This document shows positions 42,773 to 50,900 of a DNA stretch of 64,000 nucleotides, piece after piece. Under the pieces are notes generated by a model, which saw nothing but the letters and a program-made list of their open reading frames with translations, was not told the DNA's origin and did not search any database. How positions within the stretch are numbered: position 1 is the stretch's first letter; the number at the start of each line of letters is the position of its first letter. Origin of the DNA: JBGSMF01 sp964651475 (GTDB lineage Bacteria; Chloroflexota; Anaerolineae; Fen-1058); assembly GCA_964651475.1 (NCBI GenBank), contig CAZYXV010000008.1, forward strand, positions 62,001-126,000, in the 5' to 3' direction. A program made the position numbers and the translations under genes.

Positions 42773-42910
42773 TCACTCGCTCGTCTTGGTTCTCACCAAG
42801 CGATCCACGACGATTACGTCCGCTAACTTGCCCGGCTCCAGTGTGCCCAGTTCGCCGTCATCTTTTCCGAGATGGGCAACTGGGTTGGCCGGCCAGTTGG
42901 GGCGATCTGT
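42773..42910 (-). pseudogene. C-terminal remnant of an amidohydrolase gene
   Basis: The minus strand reads NPVAHLGKDDGELGTLEPGK then LADVIVVDRLVRTKTSE and a stop, the classic end of a metal-dependent amidohydrolase. No start or metal-binding part is present. The 5' side fuses into the 3' end of the CPBP protease gene, which reads the same DNA in another frame for its last residues. It is the trace of a deletion. Confidence 0.75.
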
Positions 42911-43916
42911 ATACCGCCGGGTGGTCGAGGGGCAGCTTTTTCCACATCTGGTCAACCAGAATCAGCCCCAGCACGGCAACGAACAAAGTCGGGTATAAGC
43001 TCTGCAGATGCTGGATGGGAATGAATGCCTGGACAGTATTGGCAGCCGCATGGGTAAAGCCTGCAACCAGGATGCTCCCCTTAGCACGATTGAAAATCCA
43101 CACAACCAGCACAGAAAGCAGGATGTGCCCAATGTACATCACGACCCAGTATTGCAGGGTCGAAACCGGTTTTCCTTCTGCCTGCCATCCGAACAAGTGC
43201 CAGGGTACCCAGAAGAAAGCTATGACCAGGGCTGCGATCAGCGGGCTGGTTCTCTTCTGGAGTCTGGGCAGGGCAAAGCCGCGCCAGCCTGTTTCTTCCC
43301 CGGTGGCATTGAAAAAGAAGAATTGGTAGAGGAATTTGACTACGACCAAGCCGATCAGCGCCAGGCTTATATCTGGAAATTGATAAGGTGGAATCGGTTG
43401 TCCGTTTAGGAGGCTGTTGATAGGGAAGGAAATCAGGTGCAAGGCAGGAAACAACACCAAGGCCAATAGAGCCCAACCCAACACACCACGCAGCCGGATC
43501 AACGAAGCCAGATAGTTTCTCACAGACGGAATTCGGGAATGAGTTGAAGCAATCACAAAAGCAACCGGCGCCACCGAAATTGTGAATAGGACAACCACCA
43601 CTGGCGATAGTGGAAATTGTTCGATGAATGTCAAGTTGGCAATACAAACCAGTGCAGCTCCGAACCATGCCACCAGAAAGGCAATCCAGAATGTGTTGCG
43701 TGTCCCTTGCCTGGGCTCGGTGTTGGCGACTGCCGTGACCATGATCCCTGCCAGCGCAGGGCCACAGACTGCTACAAAAACCAGCGGCAGCAGCAAGAAC
43801 TGGCCCCGCTTCAGGACGGCGCCATAGGAGAACCCCAACCCCCAGGTGATTGTAAAGGTAATCATATAAAAGGCTGCCACTTGATGGCGCCTGATCCAAT
43901 CGGTGAGATTGTTCAT
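42858..43916 (-). CDS. CPBP-family intramembrane metalloprotease
   Basis: This 352-residue protein starts at ATG 43916 with GGAGGA seven bases upstream. It has about eight transmembrane helices. CPBP/Abi motifs are visible: GEETGWRGFALP (EExxxR), FFWVPWHLF (motif 2 His) and HAAANT (motif 3). Such proteases process membrane proteins or peptides. The final residues (about LDHPAVYRSPQLAGQPSCPSRKR) run into the amidohydrolase remnant in another frame, so the natural C-terminus was probably replaced. The catalytic core is intact. Confidence 0.88.
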   Translation of the reverse strand: MNNLTDWIRRHQVAAFYMITFTITWGLGFSYGAVLKRGQFLLLPLVFVAVCGPALAGIMVTAVANTEPRQGTRNTFWIAFLVAWFGAALVCIANLTFIEQFPLSPVVVVLFTISVAPVAFVIASTHSRIPSVRNYLASLIRLRGVLGWALLALVLFPALHLISFPINSLLNGQPIPPYQFPDISLALIGLVVVKFLYQFFFFNATGEETGWRGFALPRLQKRTSPLIAALVIAFFWVPWHLFGWQAEGKPVSTLQYWVVMYIGHILLSVLVVWIFNRAKGSILVAGFTHAAANTVQAFIPIQHLQSLYPTLFVAVLGLILVDQMWKKLPLDHPAVYRSPQLAGQPSCPSRKR

Positions 43917-44027
43917 ATTCACTTCCTCCAGTTAGCAGGCGGCGCTAGCAGCAGGCGGTTCAGCCGCTTCCACAAAAACTGTTTTGCTCCCAACGTAGCA
44001 TCCATTTTGCTCACAACCATGGTCTAA

Positions 44028-44936
44028 CTATGGATTGGCCAGCATGGCGATGAACAGGAACAGGTCGGCTGCGGCGTGCATCAACGTGGGACCCCAGATG
44101 CTATCGGTTTTCATCATCACATAGGCGCAGGCGAATCCAAGCGTAAATGTATTCACCAGCATAAAGGGAATGACGGGCGGCGACAGATACACTGCCCCCG
44201 CGTGCATCAGTGAAAACACAGTACAAGTCAACAGCAGCGTTCCCGTGACTCCTAGCAGCGGCGTCATCTTTTTCAAAAAGACGCCTCTCAACCACAATTC
44301 CTCCATGAACCCGTTTGCCAGAGAAAAAACCGCCCCCCATAGCACTGCTGCGCCGAGCCGGCCGAGACTGGTATATCGAGTCGCAAAGAACATGAAGGCA
44401 GAAGATCCCAAGTTGAGCAGCACGCCCCCGCCGATGAGCAACCCCCATTTGAGATTCCCCCGCTTGATGTACAGTGACCCCAAGTCCCCGCCCGATAGCT
44501 TGGTCAGCGCGAGGATGGGAACCACAATCAGCAGAGCTTCGTACAACTTGGCAACGGCCATGCCCTGAGATGAGCTGGCGGTCAGGTTGAAAAAAGCCAG
44601 GAGGGGACGGCTGAAACCACCTAGAAGCAGCGTGATAGGAAATGCGACAGAGGCGACAAAAAAGGCGAACGCAATTTGCCAGTACCTGGCTAATCGCTCA
44701 GCCCGTTTCATCAGCACCGCGGCGATCAGACATATAGCAGAGAGCAGGATATTGTAGGCGAGGTTGCGATTTGTCGGAAAGAGCGTATAGTAATTCGAGC
44801 CGAACACCAAGATCGCCAGTCCGGCCATCAGAAACAGCACAAACAGACCAAGACGAAACACCAGTCCGGGCGGCTCGTTAGCTTCATGTATCGGTTCTTG
44901 CCTTTGTTGAACAATGTTGCCTGAAACTGTAGACAT
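44028..44936 (-). CDS. CPBP-family intramembrane metalloprotease
   Basis: This 302-residue multi-spanning protein has about eight helices. GGAG precedes the ATG by five bases. Motif 1 is NGFMEELWLRGVFL (EExxxR), motif 2 has FSLMHAG, and motif 3 is MHAAADL near the C-terminus. The protein is paralogous in family but not closely similar to the neighbouring CPBP protease. Members act in peptide maturation, self-immunity or membrane protein turnover; none of these can be assigned here. Confidence 0.88.
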   Translation of the reverse strand: MSTVSGNIVQQRQEPIHEANEPPGLVFRLGLFVLFLMAGLAILVFGSNYYTLFPTNRNLAYNILLSAICLIAAVLMKRAERLARYWQIAFAFFVASVAFPITLLLGGFSRPLLAFFNLTASSSQGMAVAKLYEALLIVVPILALTKLSGGDLGSLYIKRGNLKWGLLIGGGVLLNLGSSAFMFFATRYTSLGRLGAAVLWGAVFSLANGFMEELWLRGVFLKKMTPLLGVTGTLLLTCTVFSLMHAGAVYLSPPVIPFMLVNTFTLGFACAYVMMKTDSIWGPTLMHAAADLFLFIAMLANP

Positions 44937-44964
44937 TGTTACTCCGTATCTGTGTAAAGGTTAC

Positions 44965-45204
44965 CTAATGTTGCTTGTATCTTCTCAATAATCCGAGGTA
45001 GTGGCAGGGCTTGCCCCTGCCCTCATATGGGCGACCGCAAGAGTCGCCCCTACATTTTGAGATGATACTGTTGCTTGTAGCTGGCGCCGTCGTGGCAATC
45101 GGCGCCGCCGGTGTGGGGACTGGGGATGTGCAAGCTCCCAGCCAAACCGTTAGCCCGGCCAATTTCAACAATTCACGCCGTGACAACTTGTAAGGTTGAG
45201 ACAT
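44965..45204 (-). pseudogene. Truncated Tat lipoprotein gene
   Basis: GGAGGA precedes the ATG at 45204. The first 50 residues form a convincing Tat lipoprotein signal (SRRELLKLAGLTVWLGAC) and a Pro/Thr/Ala linker. The frame then enters a palindromic element at about 45053 and ends with SKCRGDSCGRPYEGRGK-type repeat translation. The mature domain is missing, so this is a gene cut by a repeat insertion or deletion. The signal resembles that of Tat-exported hydrolases. Confidence 0.75.
44998..45053. repeat. Dual-hairpin repeat (gcagggcttg type)
   Basis: Near-complementary ends gtagtggc and cgcccctac enclose two hairpins, GGCAGGG-cttgc-CCCTGCC (45003-45021) and GGGCGAC-cgcaaga-GTCGCCC (45029-45049). 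It shares the dual-hairpin plan of the 37135-37216 element with unrelated sequence. It interrupts a Tat lipoprotein gene. Confidence 0.75.
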
Positions 45205-45221
45205 CCTTTCCTCCCGCTGGT

Positions 45222-46847
45222 TCAAGGTTTTAATGATGTGGACGCGGCAGGTAGAATGATACCAGCATGGCTTGAAGTTGTAACTGTCATCCAGGTTTGA
45301 GGTGAAAAGTGCGGCTTTTCAAGTGCGGTGCCCTGGACCAAACGGAGGCTCCGGCAACTGTCATCCAGTCTCGCTGGCCACCAGGCGACCGAATTTTGAG
45401 CAGATGTTTTCAGGTGCGCCACCGCCAGCCGTATCGCTCCTTTAGGCACAGCGATTTGAAATTCCATTTCTGCAGGATTTCCTCTCAGCACCGTGCTGGC
45501 GAGCCAGCCTTCATGTTCAAGGTGGGCAGCCCATTCCGCTTGCGCCTCAGGATTATCGTATATCGCCGCGCACGTCCAGGTAAAGTCTCTGACCCGTTCC
45601 CAGTTTTCTTTCGATTGTTTGTAAACAGCCGTACCTAACGACGCAGAAGAATGAAGCACCGCTACCTGAGAGTCTCGTTCGACACAAATACTCCCAATAC
45701 CTTCAGCATCGGCGCGGATGCCCAGGTACAGATAGCCCGCGTCGTGCATCAGCAATAACTCGCTGCCATCGCTAAGCTGAGCCCGGCGAGCGCCATCCCA
45801 CTCGCCGGGCGATAGTGTACCATCGAGTGCAGGTGTGGCTGCTTGCGGTACATCAATGCTGAGATCATCTGGCACTATCGCGGTCGTTGACTGGGGAGGA
45901 TTTGCCAGGAAGGCCTCCACAGCCTCAAATGATTTCTGGCTGCCAATGATGCCCATGTGTTCCATATCAGGGATCAGCAATAATTCAAAGCCAATCCCCG
46001 TCTCTCGAAGTTTGTCTGCAAAGCTCGTCGAGTAATCTGGGTTGATATTGTTGTCCTTCAAACCGTGGATCAGCAAAAACGACGGATCGTTGCTATCAAG
46101 CCACGTGATGGGAGAAGCTTGCGCCCACAGGTCTGGTGCTTTGTCCCGGTCAACGCCAAAGTAGCCAGCGAAATAGTTGCGCAGCGAGGTGTTAGGATCT
46201 TGATCCATGGCGGTGTAATCAAAGATGCCCGTATAGGTCACGCAGCCCTGGAGCGAGTGCAGTTCTAGGGTATAAGGGCAGCCTTGCATATACTCGCTTG
46301 GATCATCCACCACTGCCAGCATAGCTGCCAGCGTACCGCCTATCGAGTGGCCCACCGCAAAGATGCGCTGGGTGTCCAGATTGTACGTATCTGCATTGGC
46401 CTGCACCCAGGCCAACGCGCAAAAGGCATCTTTGAGCGGCGCCGGATGCCTGAACTGCGGTCTCTCTCGATAGTTGATCGAGACGAGCGCATAGCCTCGC
46501 TCGACCAGATAGGCTGCCAGGCGGCTGAAATCGTTTTTATCGCCGCCCCCCCCGTGGATGGCAAAGAGGGTGGGAAACGCTTTATCACTGCTTGCCGGCA
46601 GATAGATATCCAGCTTTTGCTTGAAATCCCCATCGGCAATGTAGGGCACATTCCGAATTGTTTGGGCAGAGGCAGGCATCGGCATTAAAGTGGGTGAAGG
46701 TGTTGCGGTTGGTGGGAGAGTAGTGGGTGTTGATGCAGCCTGGGTTGCAGACGCAGGTGGTAGTGTTGGGGCTTGGGATCCCGTGCAAGCGCTGAGCAGA
46801 ATCAGCATACTCGTTAGCAGGATGAAAATAGTATGGCGTGTGGACAT
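45222..46847 (-). CDS. Lipoprotein esterase (alpha/beta hydrolase) with C-terminal CBM9-like domain
   Basis: This 541-residue lipoprotein (lipobox LLSAC, Cys21) has a Pro/Thr linker followed by an alpha/beta hydrolase of the hormone-sensitive-lipase/BD-FAE type. It has the oxyanion motif IHGGGGDK, nucleophile GHSIGG (Ser168), Asp265 in HGLKDNN and His297 in DMEHMG. Residues from about 350 onward (ALDGTLSPGEWDGARRAQL...YLYLGIRAD) form a CBM9-like carbohydrate-binding domain. It could therefore deacylate polysaccharides at the cell surface. The start at 46847 lies two bases before the upstream stop codon ends; an ATG at 46865 is a possible alternative. Confidence 0.87.
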   Translation of the reverse strand: MSTRHTIFILLTSMLILLSACTGSQAPTLPPASATQAASTPTTLPPTATPSPTLMPMPASAQTIRNVPYIADGDFKQKLDIYLPASSDKAFPTLFAIHGGGGDKNDFSRLAAYLVERGYALVSINYRERPQFRHPAPLKDAFCALAWVQANADTYNLDTQRIFAVGHSIGGTLAAMLAVVDDPSEYMQGCPYTLELHSLQGCVTYTGIFDYTAMDQDPNTSLRNYFAGYFGVDRDKAPDLWAQASPITWLDSNDPSFLLIHGLKDNNINPDYSTSFADKLRETGIGFELLLIPDMEHMGIIGSQKSFEAVEAFLANPPQSTTAIVPDDLSIDVPQAATPALDGTLSPGEWDGARRAQLSDGSELLLMHDAGYLYLGIRADAEGIGSICVERDSQVAVLHSSASLGTAVYKQSKENWERVRDFTWTCAAIYDNPEAQAEWAAHLEHEGWLASTVLRGNPAEMEFQIAVPKGAIRLAVAHLKTSAQNSVAWWPARLDDSCRSLRLVQGTALEKPHFSPQTWMTVTTSSHAGIILPAASTSLKP

Positions 46848-46848
46848 C

Positions 46849-47835
46849 TCAGGCTCTTTGTACAAATTGTTTCGGAAGATGAATGGCGAACCGGCACTTC
46901 AAATCTCCCTTGAGTACAGACTCGAGAACGTCCGCTTCGAGTGCCTGCCCAAAGATCACTTCCCAGCCTTTTTTGTGAAAGCCAGCACTGCACTGGCAAA
47001 AGGTCCCCGAAACGCGCGTCTCGCCGCTCCGCAGAGATTCCCTGGCCCACGGGCAATGGCAATAATAATAGCGCTTCTTGTCCTCGTCGCTTTCGGCCAG
47101 GTATTCTATCGTCATATAGGGAATCTTGGTCACGTACAGGATATTGCCCTGCCGCACTCCCTGAGAGATTTCAGGATTGTCGCGCACAAAAGCAATGACC
47201 TCATCCGTGATTTCTTGATTAAAGAACAATCCTCCTTCATTCTTGATCTGTTCCAGTTGAGCGATGAATTCTTGCCGTTTTAATTCCAGGAACTCGTCAA
47301 AGCTGCCACACTCGAAATACTTGCGCTTGTCTTCCAGGTAGGCTTCATCCGGCAAATCGCGCAGGCTGCCCGCTAGAATTTGCTTGCACGTTCCGGCGTC
47401 CGCCAGACGTTCGAGCCGCTCCAAGACGACCTGCATCAGGCGGGATTTTTGCGTGTTGGGAGTTCCCCACGTGGGCCTCTCAATCCCATCAAAAACATGG
47501 TCGCGCTTTTGCTCGCCAACCGTCTTGCCGAGCTTTGCATACAGGTTGTTCATAACCTCGCCGCCATCGAGCAACTCCAGGGCAGCCAGGAACACGCCAT
47601 TGTTTCTCGTAAAGCGTCCATAGCGAGCCATCGCGAGCAAATGCTCGTATATGTCGACTTTTTCTCTGGCGAGATCCGCTATAAATGCCCTGGCATGTTC
47701 TATCGTTGGCGGCGTGGGCAAGTTTGCTTCTTGAAGGAAGCGTTCAAACGTTTCGGTCGTCGAGATGTGTTGCTCGACCTCACTGGCGGTGAGCTTGCGC
47801 TCTTGCAAAAATTGGTAAAAACCGTCCTTATCCAT
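46849..47835 (-). CDS. Conserved Cys-rich protein, DUF6144/ATC hydrolase-like
   Basis: This 328-residue soluble protein has GAGGAG upstream. The N-terminal half is helical. The C-terminal third has an ordered Cys pattern: CHC (Cys259, Cys261) in YYCHCPWARESL, CQC (Cys280, Cys282) in GTFCQCSAGFHKKGWE, and Cys314 in LKGDLKCRFAI. This suggests a metal- or thiol-based site. I associate the C-terminal motif with the L-2-amino-thiazoline-4-carboxylate hydrolase-like/DUF6144 group, with moderate certainty. No catalytic role can be assigned. It is adjacent to and just upstream of the surface esterase gene. Confidence 0.65.
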   Translation of the reverse strand: MDKDGFYQFLQERKLTASEVEQHISTTETFERFLQEANLPTPPTIEHARAFIADLAREKVDIYEHLLAMARYGRFTRNNGVFLAALELLDGGEVMNNLYAKLGKTVGEQKRDHVFDGIERPTWGTPNTQKSRLMQVVLERLERLADAGTCKQILAGSLRDLPDEAYLEDKRKYFECGSFDEFLELKRQEFIAQLEQIKNEGGLFFNQEITDEVIAFVRDNPEISQGVRQGNILYVTKIPYMTIEYLAESDEDKKRYYYCHCPWARESLRSGETRVSGTFCQCSAGFHKKGWEVIFGQALEADVLESVLKGDLKCRFAIHLPKQFVQRA

Positions 47836-47875
47836 TGTTTCTCCTCGATATATACTAACCGCGTGCCCAGAATTT

Positions 47876-47910
47876 CATTTTCACCGCAGAGACACCGAGT
47901 TCGCAGAGGC
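47876..47910. repeat. caccgcagagacaccgag-type dispersed repeat fragment
   Basis: The intergenic sequence ttcaccgcagagacaccgag, followed by ttcgcagagg, resembles a repeat (CACCGCAGAGGCGCAGAG type) that I recall as common between genes in many environmental bacteria. Only one decayed copy is present here. Confidence 0.4.
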
Positions 47911-47974
47911 TTGTTCTCATGGTGAATCTTTTATGTGCCTGGTATGCAAGCCAAGAGTGGTGTGCCCCGTAAGC

Positions 47975-50900
47975 CTATCTTGTCCAGTGCCCGTGATCGC
48001 ACGTCATTGATCCCATCGGCCAGGGCGTGGGGCAAATGGGTGTAGGCAAGATCAAGTCTCTCAAGGTGCGCTGGGGCGCTATATCGGGCGGCAGCGGCAG
48101 CGTCGGGCCGCCCCCGCCCCACGCCGCCAGCGCGTGCGCGGCCATAACGCCGACCGTGCGAAGATGGATGAGTTGAATGTTCTCCGCATCATCGCTGGGC
48201 AAGTGATATAGAACGCCTGTGGCCGGGCTTTCGCTAAACATAACCATGGCCGCTGGCACGCCAGCTTTGAAGAAGGGGAGAGCATCGCCCCACGTGAGGC
48301 TGCGCTCGGCCGGTATGGGAACGTTGAGCGTCACACTATAGACGCGGGCGCTACTTTGAATTTGATCTGCTACGGCGCCCAGGCCAAAAAGATACAGCTT
48401 GTCGCCTCGGCCAACCATCTGCAAGTTGAGGTTGGCGACGGTGCGGTCGAGCGGATAAGAAGGATGCTGCACATAATACTTGGAACCAAACCAGCCTTGT
48501 TCCTCGTCATCCCACGCGGCGAACAACACACTGCGCGCCGGGCGGTACCCCTGCTCGCGCCACATACGGGCGATTTCTAGCATGGCGGCGACGCCCGAAG
48601 CGTTGGCAAATGCGCCGTTATAGATTTTTCCGTCGGGATCGCGCCCCAGCCCATCATAGTTCGCGCCGACGACGACGATTTGATTCCCGTAATCGGGATC
48701 GGAACCTGGCAGCACGCCCAGCACGTTGCGCGCCTCGATCCGCTGCGGCGCAACGCCCATCACCATGCGCACAGTGGTGGAGAGCGGCGTGAACGTGCGC
48801 TCCCGTTCGAGCGCATCCAGCGTGTAATCCGTGCCAGTCAACATGTCCTCGGCAACGGACCGGGCAACATAGAATATGGGAATGGGAGCCGTCTGGGTGC
48901 TGGCATACGCCGAACGCGGAAGAGGAGGACTGAAATCAGTGGCCAACAAAATACCTTTCACCCGGCCTGCAAGCGCCTGAGCGATCATTGCTTCGTAATT
49001 GGTCAGGTTAGAATGGTAACAGAGCACAATCTTGCCGGCCAGGTTTTGCCCGGCAAAGTGGCTATCCCGGCAATCGTCCAGCCAAAACGCCGGGCCTTCT
49101 CCGTCACCTGATCCCATATAGTCGGAGATGCGCGGCCAGTAATCTATATGGTCAGTATAGGCGCGCGTAAAGGGTGCGAGTGTCCCTCCGCCCGGAAATG
49201 CCATGCTGAGCACGGGCGCCGTGACCACGGTTGTATAAGGCACACTGAAGGGCTGGAAATAAGCGCCCTCTGCGCCGGCCGGCTGCAGGCCATATTCGGC
49301 AAAGCGCGCCGCGATATAATCCCCAGCAGCGCGCCCCCCAGGCGTGCCGGGGCGGCGGCCCTCCAACTCGTCGCTGGCAAGATAGCGGATGTGCTCGAGC
49401 GCCTGCTTTTCGTCAAACATCCGCGCCGCTTCCACGTAATGCGTAGGCGGCGCGAGCGGCCCCATCGCGGATTGTTGGCTCTCGGCTTGAACGAGCACGC
49501 TCACAGCCAGCAAGGTGGTTTGGCCAACCTGTTCCAATTTTTTCGGGTCTATGGCTTCAAACGTATCGCCAGCCGTGTGCGCCGCCTGGTCCGCGCCGTC
49601 CCAACTGACGTACGCGCTGAGAGCAGAACGCCCCCCAAAGCCGCTTTGCGTGTCTATGTCATAATGAGGATCTCGCCCGCGCGTGGTGACGGGCGCGCCG
49701 ACGCGCCTGGCCGCGTCTTGGAAAAGCTGCACCATGCTGAAACTGGTGGCCTGCCCCAAAGCAATGCCACGCCCGCTGCCTGCCCCCACGCCGCTCAATT
49801 CAATCACGGCTTCGACGGTGAGCAGATTAAAACCGGGCCGGGCGCTCATGACATTCACCACGCTAAAACCCTCTCGCCGCTCGCCGCCGCTCCACGCCGC
49901 AAAGACCACCGTTTTCCTGGGCTGAGAGGAACTGGCCTTGAGCACGCGCGCGATTTCGAGCATGGCCGCCACGCCGCTGGCATTGTCGTTCGCGCCGGGA
50001 TAGAATGTGCCATCCGGCCCCATCCCCAGCCCGTCATAGTAGGCGCTGACAATGACGACGTTGCTATCCAGCCCCTCTCCTTCTTGCTCTCCCAACAACG
50101 CGCCGGCGCCTGGGATAAAACCCATCACGTGATAATAGTATCCGTCTGGCGCCTCTGAGGTTGGCATAGCCAGGTTCACTCGCGCGCCCTCGCCCGTCAG
50201 CGCCAGTTGACCAGGCTGCAGTCCTTGCGCCAGCGCATCTAGTTGGGCCAGGCCCGATCCACTTCCAGCCAACAAGCGCCCGGCAGTTTGCGGCGTAACA
50301 AACATCACCGGCATTCTAGCCAACAGCGCCGTTGCTTCGCCGGGATAGATATTGCCGGGGAAGATGTACTTGCGCTCGAGCACGCTGGGGTCGTCGGCGA
50401 CGGCGAGCAGGCCATTTATTTTTCTAAGGATAAGCGCTAGCCCTCTCGGCGTATTGAAAATTTCTTCGAGGCGATCCAGGTCTGCTTCTCGTACAAGGAG
50501 GACGTGGTCGCGGAGGTCAAACTCTCCCAGGCTGGGGAGCCCCGCCCATCCCATTTCGCCAGGGGATGGGCCGGCGACCAGCCCCACCACCGTTCCCTGG
50601 CGTTCGCTGCCGGTCGCGTTGCAGCGGACGTGTTCGACGAAATCCTTGCGATACACAAAGGATTCAGCGGCCTGGCCCGCGGCGCTCAAGATTTCCATGC
50701 GGGGCGTTCCGGCCAGGTGAAAACGCGATACGGCCATGGCGTGGATAAACGTGTCTTGTCCGCCGGCGGGGGATAGACCAATGTCTTGCATTTGCGCGGC
50801 GATGTACTCGGCGGCCGCGCGCGCGCCCGGCATGCCGCTTTCGCGGCCCTCGAACTGGGGCGAGGCCAGCGTTTGAATATTTTGCATAGCGCGCTGGACG

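Noticed and set aside
42773..42955. A small independent gene at 42773-42955
   Set aside because: Only the last part resembles an amidohydrolase end; there is no ribosome-binding site or catalytic region, so it is treated as a remnant.
49148..50158. 336-codon plus-strand frame inside the permease/M28 gene
   Set aside because: Antisense to conserved M28-like sequence, with no domain signature.
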